Below, piece by piece: positions 1 to 7,495 of a stretch of 15,271 nt of DNA; the stretch's first letter is position 1; each line of letters opens with the position of its first letter. A program made the position numbers and the translations under genes. Source of the DNA: Salinisphaera sp. UBA6602 (GTDB lineage: Bacteria > Pseudomonadota > Gammaproteobacteria > Nevskiales > Salinisphaeraceae); NCBI GenBank assembly GCA_002433465.1, contig DJIE01000004.1:1-15271 (forward strand), written 5' to 3'. Below the pieces are notes generated by a model. That model made no database searches and was not told where the DNA came from. It saw only the letters and a list, made by a program, of their open reading frames with translations.

Positions 1-10
1 AACGCTCGCG

Positions 11-39
11 TTAATGTTTCGTTAATTTAAAATTAAGAT
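11..39 (+). promoter_or_regulatory. Candidate sigma70 promoter for the first barrel gene
   Basis: The first 40 bases are much more AT-rich than the rest of the window. A TTAATG at 11-16 and a TAAGAT at 34-39 are 17 bases apart and match the -35 and -10 consensus at 3/6 and 4/6 positions. Transcription would begin in the mid-40s and give a leader of about 60 bases containing two hairpins. The assignment is by eye only, because other AT-rich hexamers overlap it. Confidence 0.35.
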
Positions 40-49
40 GATGTGCGCA

Positions 50-86
50 GACAGACGCTCTGTCCGCAGCCGGAACCGCTTCCGGC
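50..86 (+). promoter_or_regulatory. Two tandem hairpins in the 5' leader
   Basis: Two perfect inverted repeats lie back to back: GACAGA (50-55) / TCTGTC (59-64) with a CGC loop, and GCCGGAA (69-75) / TTCCGGC (80-86) with a CCGC loop. They end 11 bases before the GGAG ribosome-binding site at 98-101, so the RBS stays unpaired. There is no T-tract after either stem, so they are not an obvious terminator. A 5' stabiliser, as known for ompA mRNA, or a small-RNA or protein target are possible roles (inference). Confidence 0.55.
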
Positions 87-107
87 ACCACCGATTTGGA
101 GTACATC

Positions 108-767
108 ATGAAAAAGACCGCGATCCTGCTTAGCGCCGCCTGCGTACCGTTTGCCGCCATGGCGGCCCCGACGAACCACGAGGGTCCGAGCTATACCTAT
201 GTCCAGGGTGACTACATCCCCTACGGCAAGATCGACGGCACCAGCGCCGACTACGACGGTTTCGGTCTCGAAGGTTCGGCCGCAATCGTGCCGCACGTCT
301 ACGTCAAGGGCCGGTATGACCGTCTCGACGTGGACAATTCCCGTACCGACGTCGACCGCGGCAGCCTGGGCGTGGGCCTGAACGATTTCTACGACTACGG
401 CGGCGCGGAAGGCACCGGCCTGGGCTACTACGGTCAGGTGTCCTACGAGCGCCTGCAGTTCGACGACGTCGTCGGCAGCGCCGATACCAGCGCGACCGGC
501 TACGGCATCGACGCCGGCCTGCGCTGGATGGTCGATCCGGCCGTCGAAATCAACCCGAACATCGGCTATGTCGACTACGGCAGCAACTCCGGCGACGGCG
601 TCGATCTGGGCAAGGCCGACGGCATGCGCTACAGCCTGCGCACGGTTGGCTACCTGACCGACAACCTGGCGCTGTCGGCCGAATACGCCAAGACCGATTA
701 CGACATCGGTGCTGCCGATCTCGACTTCGGCAACGAAGTCCGCGTCGGCGCGCGTTACAGCTTCTAG
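108..767 (+). CDS. Ax21-like outer-membrane beta-barrel protein (paralogue 1)
   Basis: This is a 219-residue exported protein, probably a small outer-membrane barrel. The ATG at 108 is chosen over an in-frame TTG at 96 because GGAG at 98-101 sits six bases upstream and the protein then begins with a classic signal peptide (MKKTAILL..., likely cut after AMA, residue 19). The mature chain has alternating aromatic and polar strands rich in Gly, Asp and Tyr, no cysteine, and ends ARYSF. A terminal Phe with an aromatic at -3 is the usual BAM insertion signal. The opening motif (SYTYVQGDY) and the pattern DGFGLEGS...GRYDRLDVD resemble the Ax21/OmpX-like family, whose members in xanthomonads are secreted or vesicle-associated barrels. 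The molecular function is unknown. A close paralogue follows at 967. Family assignment is by recall of sequence pattern, not by a search. Confidence 0.8.
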   Translation: MKKTAILLSAACVPFAAMAAPTNHEGPSYTYVQGDYIPYGKIDGTSADYDGFGLEGSAAIVPHVYVKGRYDRLDVDNSRTDVDRGSLGVGLNDFYDYGGAEGTGLGYYGQVSYERLQFDDVVGSADTSATGYGIDAGLRWMVDPAVEINPNIGYVDYGSNSGDGVDLGKADGMRYSLRTVGYLTDNLALSAEYAKTDYDIGAADLDFGNEVRVGARYSF

Positions 768-819
768 GCGAACGCGTATAGGTTCATGCGGTCGCGCGGG
801 TGCGCGGCCGCGGTCCCGG

Positions 820-846
820 CACCCCGCTACGGCGGGGTGTTTTATT
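820..846 (+). terminator. Rho-independent terminator after paralogue 1
   Basis: An 8-bp perfect GC-rich stem, CACCCCGC (820-827) / GCGGGGTG (832-839), with a TACG tetraloop is followed by a T-rich run (TTTTATTT). It separates the two barrel genes into different transcripts. Confidence 0.9.
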
Positions 847-900
847 TAAAGCCTGCAAGCCGTTGGTCTTTGACAGACTCCAAAGCCAGCGCCACCATCG

Positions 901-907
901 TATAAAT
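901..907 (+). promoter_or_regulatory. Candidate -10 element for barrel paralogue 2
   Basis: TATAAAT at 901-907 is the best -10-like sequence between the terminator and the second barrel gene. A perfect TTGACA lies at 870-875, but it is 25 bases away, too far for an ordinary sigma70 pair. Either the promoter uses only the -10 with an activator, or one of the two matches is chance. Confidence 0.3.
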
Positions 908-966
908 CCTTTCTGTTCAAATCCTTGAGCAGAAACGACCTCCACGAACAACTCAGAATGATCCAC

Positions 967-1626
967 ATGAAAAATACTGCCATTGCCCTTGGGCTCGCCG
1001 TTGTGCCGTTGGTTGGCTTCGCCGCACCCAACGATATGCCCGGCGCCCCGAGCTACAGCTATTTCCAGGGCGACTGGGTCGTCGACGGCAACGCCAACGG
1101 CACCGGCCAGGATTACGACGGCTACGCGCTGGAAGGCTCGGTCGCGATCACGCCGAATGTGTTCGTCAACGGCCGCTACGACTGGCTCGACGTCGACAGC
1201 AGTTCGTTCGACGCCAACCGCACCAGCATCGGCGTGGGCGCCAACGACTTCTACGACTTCGGCCGCGGCGACGGCACCGGCGTGGGCTACTACGGTCAGG
1301 TCTCGTTCGAGCGCCTGAACCTCGAGAACGTGCCCGGCACCGGCAATCGCGACGCCGATTCCAACGGCTATGGCGCGGATGTGGGCCTGCGCTGGATGGT
1401 CGACCCGCAGATCGAAATCAACCCGCACCTCGGCTGGGTCGATTACGGCACGCTGGGCGCCGGCCTGGGCAGCGCCGACGGCATCCGTTATGGCGTACGC
1501 GCGCTGGGTCATATCAACGACGCCGTCGCCCTGACCGCCGCCTTCGAGGCCAGCGATATCGAAACCGCGAACCGCGATCTCGGTTTCGATAACGAAATCC
1601 GCCTCGGCGCCCGGGTGAATTTCTAG
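967..1626 (+). CDS. Ax21-like outer-membrane beta-barrel protein (paralogue 2)
   Basis: This is a 219-residue exported barrel protein, the same length as its upstream neighbour and roughly half identical to it by eye. The best-shared block is GLRWMVDP..EINP...G.VDYG, with NDFYD and GYYGQVS.ERL also common to both. The ATG at 967 is preferred to an in-frame ATG at 958 and a TTG at 925 because it alone begins directly with the signal peptide (MKNTAIALGL..., likely cut near GFA, residue 19). No strong Shine-Dalgarno is visible. The mature part has no cysteine and ends ARVNF, a terminal Phe suited to BAM-dependent assembly. It has its own leader and lies beyond a strong terminator, so it is probably regulated separately from paralogue 1. 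Its function is unknown; outer-membrane location is inferred from the signal peptide, strand pattern and C-terminus. Confidence 0.8.
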   Translation: MKNTAIALGLAVVPLVGFAAPNDMPGAPSYSYFQGDWVVDGNANGTGQDYDGYALEGSVAITPNVFVNGRYDWLDVDSSSFDANRTSIGVGANDFYDFGRGDGTGVGYYGQVSFERLNLENVPGTGNRDADSNGYGADVGLRWMVDPQIEINPHLGWVDYGTLGAGLGSADGIRYGVRALGHINDAVALTAAFEASDIETANRDLGFDNEIRLGARVNF

Positions 1627-1644
1627 TACCCTGACGCACGCTGT

Positions 1645-1678
1645 GGGCGGCTCGCTTTGGCGATGCCGCCCGCGATTT
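1645..1678 (+). terminator. Possible terminator after barrel paralogue 2
   Basis: GGGCGGC (1645-1651) pairs with GCCGCCC (1665-1671). The stem extends inward through TCGC/GCGA around a TTTG loop with one bulged T. Only a weak T-run (ATTTCT) follows, so termination may be partial. Confidence 0.5.
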
Positions 1679-1692
1679 CTGGCGCACAACGG

Positions 1693-1721
1693 TTGTGTCG
1701 CGCGGTTTTTGATGGTTAAAT
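1693..1721 (+). promoter_or_regulatory. Candidate promoter of rpmB-rpmG
   Basis: TTGTGT at 1693-1698 and TTAAAT at 1716-1721 are separated by 17 bases and match the sigma70 hexamers at 3/6 and 4/6. The position, about 44 bases before the rpmB start, is reasonable. Weak matches, judged by eye. Confidence 0.35.
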
Positions 1722-1764
1722 GCGCGGCTCGCTGACGCATGAGCGCGCGACCCAGGAGTTAGTC

Positions 1765-1998
1765 ATGTCCCAGATCTGTCAGGTTACCGGCAAGAAGCCG
1801 GTCACCGGTTACAACGTCTCGCACGCCCACAACAAGACGAAACGTCGCTTTGTGCCCAACCTGCACTGGCACCGTTTCTGGGTGGAATCTGAAAAGCGCT
1901 ATGTGCGCCTGCGCGTCTCTGCGAAGGGCATGCGCATCATTGACCGCCAGGGTATCGACACCGTGCTTGCCAAGATCCGCAAGCAGGAGAAAGCATAA
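1765..1998 (+). CDS. rpmB: 50S ribosomal protein L28
   Basis: This is a 77-residue L28 protein of the large ribosomal subunit, essentially full length (about 78 in E. coli). It carries the family hallmarks: [11 protein letters not shown] at the N-terminus, then [20 protein letters not shown] and [17 protein letters not shown]. The single Cys at position 5 matches the zinc-independent form, not the paired-CxxC zinc-ribbon form. The ATG at 1765 has a strong AGGAG at 1754-1758, six bases upstream. An upstream in-frame ATG at 1720 would add residues foreign to the family. Its TAA shares one base with the ATG of rpmG, the standard partner, so the two are translated as a coupled pair. Confidence 0.98.
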   Translation: MSQICQVTGKKPVTGYNVSHAHNKTKRRFVPNLHWHRFWVESEKRYVRLRVSAKGMRIIDRQGIDTVLAKIRKQEKA

Positions 1999-2153
1999 TG
2001 CGCGAAAAAGTACGCATGGTCTCGACCGCGGATACCGGGTTCTTCTACACCACGTACAAGAACAAGCGGAACACGCCCGACAAGCTCGAGATGAAGAAAT
2101 ACGACCCCAAGGCGCGCAAGCACGTGATCTTCAAGGAAGCGAAGATCAAGTAA
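1998..2153 (+). CDS. rpmG: 50S ribosomal protein L33
   Basis: This is a 51-residue L33 protein beginning [19 protein letters not shown] and continuing through [19 protein letters not shown] to a basic end (KEAKIK). The family is about 50-55 residues, so this is complete. There is no cysteine, so it is the zinc-independent type. Its ATG overlaps the rpmB stop codon in TAATG; the GGAG at 1986-1989 inside rpmB, eight bases upstream, serves as its ribosome-binding site. The rpmB-rpmG order is conserved across proteobacteria, and a strong terminator follows. Confidence 0.98.
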   Translation: MREKVRMVSTADTGFFYTTYKNKRNTPDKLEMKKYDPKARKHVIFKEAKIK

Positions 2154-2189
2154 GCGTTCGTCTATCGGCACGGGCCGATCAGGATTGCG

Positions 2190-2215
2190 AAAAGCCGGCC
2201 GCGAGCCGGCTTTTT
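2190..2215 (+). terminator. Terminator after rpmG, probably bidirectional
   Basis: AAAAGCCGGC (2190-2199) and GCCGGCTTTT (2205-2214) form a perfect stem with a CGCGA loop and a T-run. Because the A-run on the left mirrors the T-run, the structure should also stop transcription of the converging minus-strand gene that ends at 2342. Confidence 0.92.
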
Positions 2216-2341
2216 CGTGCCCGGTCGTTTTCCCGGGCAAGGCTGGCCCGTGGCCTGCCTGCCGGGCGGCGCTCAAGCGGGTGCGAGTGGAACGGCGCGG
2301 CCTGCCTAGCAACGACGGCTTTACGACGTGGGCAGCGGCCG

Positions 2342-4363
2342 CTATCGGCGTTCGAGCAGCAGATTGCCCTTGCGATCGACCGCAGCGGACCAGCCCGGCG
2401 CCACCCAGGTCGTCGTCACGGTTTCGCGCAGAATCGCCGGGCCGTCGAAGCACTGGCCCGCGCGTAGCGCCTGTCGCGCGTAGACCGGCACCTCGCCATC
2501 GCAGCCGTGGACGGCGACCGTTTCGGCCGGCGTCGGTGCGCCCGTGCCGGTTTCGATATCCGGCAGCGCCACGTCGGGCACCGGGCCGGCCCGATGCAGG
2601 CGCAGATTGACCAGCTCGACGCTCAGGTCGAAACGATGCCCGTAGCGCGCTTCGTGGGCCTGGTGGAACGCGTCCACCAGCGCGGCCGGCTCACGCCAGG
2701 CGAGGTTGAGCGACGCGCTCTGGCCGGCGTAGCGCAGATCGGCGCTCAGGCGTTCTTCGATATCGTCCGCGTCAATGCCTTCGTCTACCAGCTCGTCGCG
2801 GGTGGCCTCACGCAGCGGCGCCAGCCAGGCATCGATCTCGTCGGCGTCCATCTCGGCCAGCGGCTGCAGAATACTCAACGAGCGCTCGCGTGAGCGCCGG
2901 GCAACGAGCATCCCCAGCGCCGACAGCACCCCGGCAAACACCGGAATGAGCACCCGCTTCATGCCCATGCCCTGAGCCAGGGCGCAGGCATGCAGCGGCC
3001 CGGCGCCACCGAAACACAGCAGACTGTCGTCAGCCACGGATTCGCCGCGGGCCACCGAGATCACCCGCAGTGCGCCGGTCATGGCTTCATCGGCGATGCG
3101 CAGAATGCCCGCGGCGGCTTCTTCCACCGACATATTCAACGGTTCGGCGATACGCGCGACCGCACGGCGCGCGGCCTGCACGTCCAGCCCCATATGACCG
3201 CCCAGCTGGGTCGAGGCCGGCAGGCGCCCGAGCACCACATGGGCATCGGTCACGGTCGGCTGCTCGCCGCCCTTGCCATAGCAGGCCGGCCCCGGTTGCG
3301 CACCGGCCGAGGCCGGGCCGACCTGCAACAGGCCGCCCGCATCCAGCCAGGCGATCGAGCCCCCGCCGGCGCCGATGGTATGCATATCCACCATGGGTAC
3401 GGCCACGGGATAGCCGGCGATCCGGGTCTTGCTGGTCAATGCCAGTTCGTCGGCCACCAGGGCCACATCGCTGCTGGTGCCGCCCATATCGAGCGTGAGT
3501 ACGCGCTCGAGTCCGGCCGAACGCGCCACGAAACGGGCGCCGAGCAGGCCGCCGGCGGGGCCGGACAACAGCAGGTTCACGGCGTTGTCGGCGGCCTGAT
3601 CGACGCCGACCGTGCCGGCCGCGCCGTGCATGATCGCCACCCGTTCCAGCGCGTTTTCCAGGCGCCGCAGATAGCCGCCCACGGCCGGCCCGAGCGCGGC
3701 GTTCAGCCACGTTGCAATACCGCGTTCATACTCGCCGTATTCCGGCAGCACGCGGCTGCCGCGGGCGACGGCCAGCTCCGGCAGTGCCTTGCGCAGCGCG
3801 GCTTCGATGGCGGCCTCGTCGTCGCCGTTCAAGAAGGCGAACAGCAGGTTGATGGCCACCGCCTCGACGCCCGCCTCGCGCAGCTGTGCCACAAGCGCGT
3901 CACACATCGCCTCGTCGAGCGCCACGAGCGACTGCCCCTGCGCATCGCTGCGCGCGTCGACCTCGAAACACAGTTCGGGCGCCACCGGCACCGGGTTGGG
4001 CGCGGGTTCCAGCGCATACAGCTCGCGCCGGGCCTGGCGGCCGATGGTCAGCACATCGGCAAAGCCCGTGTTCGCGATATAGGCCGTACGCGCCAGATTA
4101 TTTTCCAGCAGGGCGTTGGTGGCGACCGTAGAGCCATGCACGATGCGCCAGTCGGCGGCCGCCTCACCGGCAAAATGGCGTACGCCGTCGATCACGGCCT
4201 GCTCCGGTGCCTGCGGGGTGGACGGGATCTTGTAGACCGCCAGCGCGCCGTTCTCGCGGGCGATCACGTCGGTGAAGGTACCGCCGGTATCCACGCCCAG
4301 CTCGCCGGCGCTGCGCGAAATCGATTGCGGCTTTGTCGAACGATCGTCGTGGTTTAGGGTCAT
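2342..4363 (-). CDS. Hydantoinase A / 5-oxoprolinase-family ATPase subunit
   Basis: This is a 673-residue member of the HyuA family (N-methylhydantoinase A, 5-oxoprolinase, acetone carboxylase beta-type), which use ATP to activate a lactam amide or ketone. The ASKHA-type nucleotide-binding signatures are present: GVDTGGTFTD (residues 23-32), HGSTVATNALLE (76-87), SGPAGG (267-272), LDMGGTSSDV (291-300) and HTIGAGGGSIAW (328-339), then GPASAGAQPGPACYGKGG (349-366). Length is normal for the family. The region usually reading MQSNGG here reads MHGAAGT (about 245-251). I chose the ATG at 4363 because an upstream in-frame ATG at 4444 has no ribosome-binding site, adds 27 residues unlike the family, and would overlap the divergent ABC gene start. 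An AGGA lies just before 4363. The usual HyuB partner is absent: the next gene downstream is rpmG, converging. The substrate cannot be assigned. Confidence 0.9.
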   Translation of the reverse strand: MTLNHDDRSTKPQSISRSAGELGVDTGGTFTDVIARENGALAVYKIPSTPQAPEQAVIDGVRHFAGEAAADWRIVHGSTVATNALLENNLARTAYIANTGFADVLTIGRQARRELYALEPAPNPVPVAPELCFEVDARSDAQGQSLVALDEAMCDALVAQLREAGVEAVAINLLFAFLNGDDEAAIEAALRKALPELAVARGSRVLPEYGEYERGIATWLNAALGPAVGGYLRRLENALERVAIMHGAAGTVGVDQAADNAVNLLLSGPAGGLLGARFVARSAGLERVLTLDMGGTSSDVALVADELALTSKTRIAGYPVAVPMVDMHTIGAGGGSIAWLDAGGLLQVGPASAGAQPGPACYGKGGEQPTVTDAHVVLGRLPASTQLGGHMGLDVQAARRAVARIAEPLNMSVEEAAAGILRIADEAMTGALRVISVARGESVADDSLLCFGGAGPLHACALAQGMGMKRVLIPVFAGVLSALGMLVARRSRERSLSILQPLAEMDADEIDAWLAPLREATRDELVDEGIDADDIEERLSADLRYAGQSASLNLAWREPAALVDAFHQAHEARYGHRFDLSVELVNLRLHRAGPVPDVALPDIETGTGAPTPAETVAVHGCDGEVPVYARQALRAGQCFDGPAILRETVTTTWVAPGWSAAVDRKGNLLLERR

Positions 4364-4442
4364 GATCCTGTCAGCGGATGATTCGGCATCGTCGTCCCCG
4401 TGTTGTACGGGCTGGACGCTGTCGGTGTGCCGGGAAACCATC

Positions 4443-5378
4443 ATGGAAAGCGATTTGAAGCTCGTAGCGCAAGGGCTGGTCCGCGATTATGCCGGCCGAC
4501 GCGCGGTCGACGGCGTGGATCTGTCGCTCGCCCGCGGCGAGGTGCTGGGCCTGCTCGGGCCCAACGGCGCCGGCAAGTCCACCACCCTGCGCATGCTCGC
4601 CGGCACCCTCGCGCCCGGCGCCGGGCGCATCGAGATCGCCGGCTTCGACATGGCGCGCTCGCCCCTGCAGGCCAAGCGCCATCTGGGCTATCTGCCCGAG
4701 CATCCGCCGGTGTACGCAGAACTGACCGTCGATGAATACCTTACCTTCTGTGCCCGGCTGCACCGCATCGGCCGCGGCCAGCGCCCTGCGGCCATCGACC
4801 AGGCCAAGGCCGACTGCGGGCTCGAGGAGGTAGGCCGGCGCCTGATCGGCAACCTGTCCAAGGGCTATCAGCAGCGCGTGGGCATTGCCCAGGCGATCGT
4901 GCATCGTCCGGACGTGCTCATCTTCGACGAACCCACCGCCGGGCTCGACCCGAACCAGCTGCGCGGTATCCGCGAGCTGGTGGCACGGCTGGCAGCGCGC
5001 CATAGCGTGATCGTATCCAGTCATATCCTGTCGGAAATCGAGGCGGTCGCCGCGCGCGTGGTGATATTGCACCACGGCCGGATCGTGCTCGACGAGCGCA
5101 CCGGGGGTATCGAGCATGCCCCGGCGATGGTCGATATCATGCTGCGCGCCAGCCCCGATCAGGACACGCTGGCCGCGCTGGCCGGCGTCCAGTCGGTGCA
5201 GCGCATCGGCGACGGGCGCTGGCGCATTGTCCCCGAAGCCGGGCGCGATATTCGCGGCGCGCTGGCCGAAACCGCCGTGAACCAGGGCTGGCAGCTGCTG
5301 GAAATGCAAAGCCACACGCCCGATCTGGAAAGTCGTTTTCGGGCCCTCACAAGCGACAGCCCGGACCACGCAGCATGA
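4443..5378 (+). CDS. ABC transporter ATP-binding protein (GldA-like)
   Basis: This is a 311-residue cytoplasmic ATPase that powers the membrane complex encoded by the next genes. Walker A GPNGAGKST is at 39-47, the Q-loop region LGYLPEHPPVY at 81-91 (Glu86 where many ABC proteins have Gln, as I recall for GldA-type ATPases), signature LSKGYQQRVG at 138-147, Walker B VLIFDEPTAGLDP at 158-170, and the H-loop His194 in SSHIL. The remaining C-terminal ~100 residues match the accessory tail of gliding/NatA-type ATPases. The start at 4443 has a modest GGGAA six bases upstream. The stop overlaps the permease start (ATGA), so translation is coupled. It diverges from the HyuA-family gene across about 79 bases. 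It is the first gene of a four-gene unit. Confidence 0.95.
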   Translation: MESDLKLVAQGLVRDYAGRRAVDGVDLSLARGEVLGLLGPNGAGKSTTLRMLAGTLAPGAGRIEIAGFDMARSPLQAKRHLGYLPEHPPVYAELTVDEYLTFCARLHRIGRGQRPAAIDQAKADCGLEEVGRRLIGNLSKGYQQRVGIAQAIVHRPDVLIFDEPTAGLDPNQLRGIRELVARLAARHSVIVSSHILSEIEAVAARVVILHHGRIVLDERTGGIEHAPAMVDIMLRASPDQDTLAALAGVQSVQRIGDGRWRIVPEAGRDIRGALAETAVNQGWQLLEMQSHTPDLESRFRALTSDSPDHAA

Positions 5379-6145
5379 ATGCCACCCGTGCCATCACCGC
5401 CCATGAACTCAACCGGCTGTTCGTCTCACCGCTGTCGTGGACGCTGCTGGCCGTCACCCAGCTGCTGCTGGGCATTCTTTTCGCCCTGTCGCTGACCGAC
5501 ATCAGCCTCAACCCGCAAACCGTGGGCGAGTACGACGGCATTTCCGCGATCGTCGGCGGCGGCGTGTTCCGTTTTGCCACGGTGGTGCTGTTGCTGGTGG
5601 TGCCGCTTTTGACCATGCGCGCCTTTGCCGAGGAGCGTAAGAGCGGCAATCTCGACCTCATGCTGGCCGCGCCCGCGCCGCTCTGGGCCATCGTGCTCGG
5701 CAAGTTCGCCGCGGTCATGGGCTATCTGAGCCTGATGTTCGTGCTGATTGCCGCCATGCCGCTGTCGCTGGCCCTGTTCACGCCGCTGGATCTCGGCCTG
5801 TTGTGCGCGGGGCTGATCGGCCTGTGGCTGGTCATGGCCTGTTTTTCGGCCATCGGCCTGTTCGTATCGTCGCTGACCCGCGAGCCCACGCTGGCCGCGG
5901 TGGCCACGCTCGGCGTGCTCATGCTGCTGTGGCTGTTCTATGCCGTATCGACGTTCGACTGGCAGCCCGTGGTGCTCGGCACCACCCTGCCGTTCGGCGA
6001 TATCGCCCATGCGCTGTCGCTGATCGGCCACCACGATGCGCTGCTGCGCGGGGTGTTCTCGAGCGCGGACCTGCTGTATTTCCTGATCTTTACCCTGTGT
6101 TTTCTCGCCCTGACCGTGGTGCGACTCGATATGGATCGTCACTGA
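5375..6145 (+). CDS. ABC-2 type permease (GldF-like)
   Basis: This is a 256-residue inner-membrane permease with about six hydrophobic segments (roughly 21-40, 63-80, 110-133, 138-165, 172-192 and 232-250). The ABC-2 cytoplasmic coupling motif appears as LTMRAFAEERKSGNLDLMLA (79-98), characteristic of the GldF/NosY-like branch. It begins inside the ATPase stop codon (ATGA overlap) and its own TGA overlaps the next ATG by one base (TGATG), so stoichiometric translation with its neighbours is expected. It would form the channel of the complex as a homodimer. The substrate is unknown. Confidence 0.93.
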   Translation: MNATRAITAHELNRLFVSPLSWTLLAVTQLLLGILFALSLTDISLNPQTVGEYDGISAIVGGGVFRFATVVLLLVVPLLTMRAFAEERKSGNLDLMLAAPAPLWAIVLGKFAAVMGYLSLMFVLIAAMPLSLALFTPLDLGLLCAGLIGLWLVMACFSAIGLFVSSLTREPTLAAVATLGVLMLLWLFYAVSTFDWQPVVLGTTLPFGDIAHALSLIGHHDALLRGVFSSADLLYFLIFTLCFLALTVVRLDMDRH

Positions 6146-7488
6146 TGCGTGCCAGTCACGGCCTGTCGCTTGCGCTGATCGTTGTCGCCGCCCTCATGGC
6201 CGGCGCGGTCAGCCAGCGCTTTTCGATCAGCGCGGACTGGACCGCCGGCAATCGCAATTCGTTGTCGCCTGCCAGCCGGCAGGTGCTGGATGCTCTCGAC
6301 GCCGGCCCCGTTTCCTTCACCGCCTATATCTATCCCGGCCCGCGCCGTGCCGAGGTGGCCGAACGGCTGGAGCGCTATACCCGCGCCAGTTCGCAGGTGC
6401 ATCTGGACTTCGTCGATCCGGCCCGCGACCCGCAGCAGGTGCGTGCGCTGGGCATCGGCGACAAGGGCGCGGTTCAGATCCGCTATCAGGGCCGCAGCCA
6501 GACGGTGACCGACTTCAGCGAAAAGAGCGTAACCAACGCCCTGCAGAAGCTCTCGGTGGCCAAGAACCAGTGGGTGGTGTTTCTGTCCGGACACGGCGAA
6601 CGCTCGCCTGCCGAGGAATCCAACGGCGGCTACAGCGAACTCGCGGCTGCGCTGGATGCCCAGGGCATGGCTACCCGCAGCCTGAATATCGCCGAGGCAG
6701 CGGCCATTCCCGACAACGCGGCCCTGGTGGTCGTGGCCAGCCCCCAGCGCAGCCTGCTGCCCGGCGAAGTCCGCATGCTGCGCGACTATGTCGAGCGCGG
6801 CGGGGCTCTGCTCTGGGCCGACGACCCCGGCCCGCGCTATGGTCTGGAACCGCTGGCCCGGGATCTGGGCCTGAGCTGGCTGCCCGGTACGGTCATCTAT
6901 CCGGATTTTCGCGAGCTGGGCACCGGCCACCCGGCCATCGCCCTGGTCGCCAACTATCCGAATACGCCGATCACCGAAAACCTGACCCAGATCGGCCTGT
7001 TCCCCTATGCCGGCGCGCTGGCACGGCTCGATAATGCCGCCGCCAAAGGCTGGAAAGCCGAAACCTTTCTGCGTTCAAGCACGCGCAGCTGGCTGGAAAC
7101 CGGCCCGATCGACGGCCAGCAAAGCCTGACCTTCCAACCCGACCAGGGCGATATCCGCGGGCCGCTGGACATGGGCATTGCCCTGACCCGTGCCGTACAG
7201 ACCGACGCCGGCCGGTTCGCCCAGCGCGTGGCCGTCATCGCCGACAGCGATTTCATGACCAACGGCCATCTCGAGCGGCTCGGCAACCGCCCGCTCGCGC
7301 TGGCCCTGTTCCAGTGGCTGGCCTTTCGCGATGCCCAGATCGCGGTCGATGTCGCCAAGGCACCGGATACCCGCCTACAGCTCAGCCCGGCCCAGATCCG
7401 CGGCTTCTGGTGGGTGTATGTGCTGATCCTGCCGCTGGGCCTGATCGGCTTCGGCCTGTTGCGCTGGCAGCGCCGACGCCGCCGGTGA
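6145..7488 (+). CDS. GldG-like ABC-associated membrane-anchored protein (ABC_transp_aux type)
   Basis: This is a 447-residue protein with an N-terminal membrane segment (about 7-23), a large extracytoplasmic region, and a C-terminal membrane helix (about 422-440) followed by an arginine-rich tail, so the soluble part faces the periplasm. The soluble part matches the GldG / ABC-2 auxiliary family: FTAYIYPG near 58-65, VVFLSGHGERSP (144-155), LLPGEVRMLRDYVERGGALL (204-223) and an IADSDFM block near the C-terminus. The ATG at 6145 overlaps the permease stop. Longer readings upstream would run back through the permease in another frame and are rejected. In Bacteroidetes GldG works with GldA and GldF in gliding and type IX secretion. 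Here no other Gld or Sov/Por genes are seen, so a general envelope-transport role is more likely. Confidence 0.88.
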   Translation: MRASHGLSLALIVVAALMAGAVSQRFSISADWTAGNRNSLSPASRQVLDALDAGPVSFTAYIYPGPRRAEVAERLERYTRASSQVHLDFVDPARDPQQVRALGIGDKGAVQIRYQGRSQTVTDFSEKSVTNALQKLSVAKNQWVVFLSGHGERSPAEESNGGYSELAAALDAQGMATRSLNIAEAAAIPDNAALVVVASPQRSLLPGEVRMLRDYVERGGALLWADDPGPRYGLEPLARDLGLSWLPGTVIYPDFRELGTGHPAIALVANYPNTPITENLTQIGLFPYAGALARLDNAAAKGWKAETFLRSSTRSWLETGPIDGQQSLTFQPDQGDIRGPLDMGIALTRAVQTDAGRFAQRVAVIADSDFMTNGHLERLGNRPLALALFQWLAFRDAQIAVDVAKAPDTRLQLSPAQIRGFWWVYVLILPLGLIGFGLLRWQRRRRR

Positions 7489-7495
7489 GCCGTCC

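Noticed and set aside
400..411. AcrB TM4 Asp-Asp replaced by Asp-Asn in the RND pump (residue numbers 400-411 of the protein) as a sign of inactivity
   Set aside because: The D-N form is common in functional HAE1-like RND proteins, so it is not evidence for a dead pump.
784..1740. A 318-codon minus-strand frame opposite barrel paralogue 2
   Set aside because: Spans a terminator and a gene with a signal peptide on the other strand. The translation is Val/Ala/Gly-rich without a motif.
2990..4357. A 455-codon plus-strand frame opposite the HyuA-family gene
   Set aside because: Antisense to a gene with clear family motifs. Its translation is rich in Arg, His, Gly and Gln with no recognisable motif.
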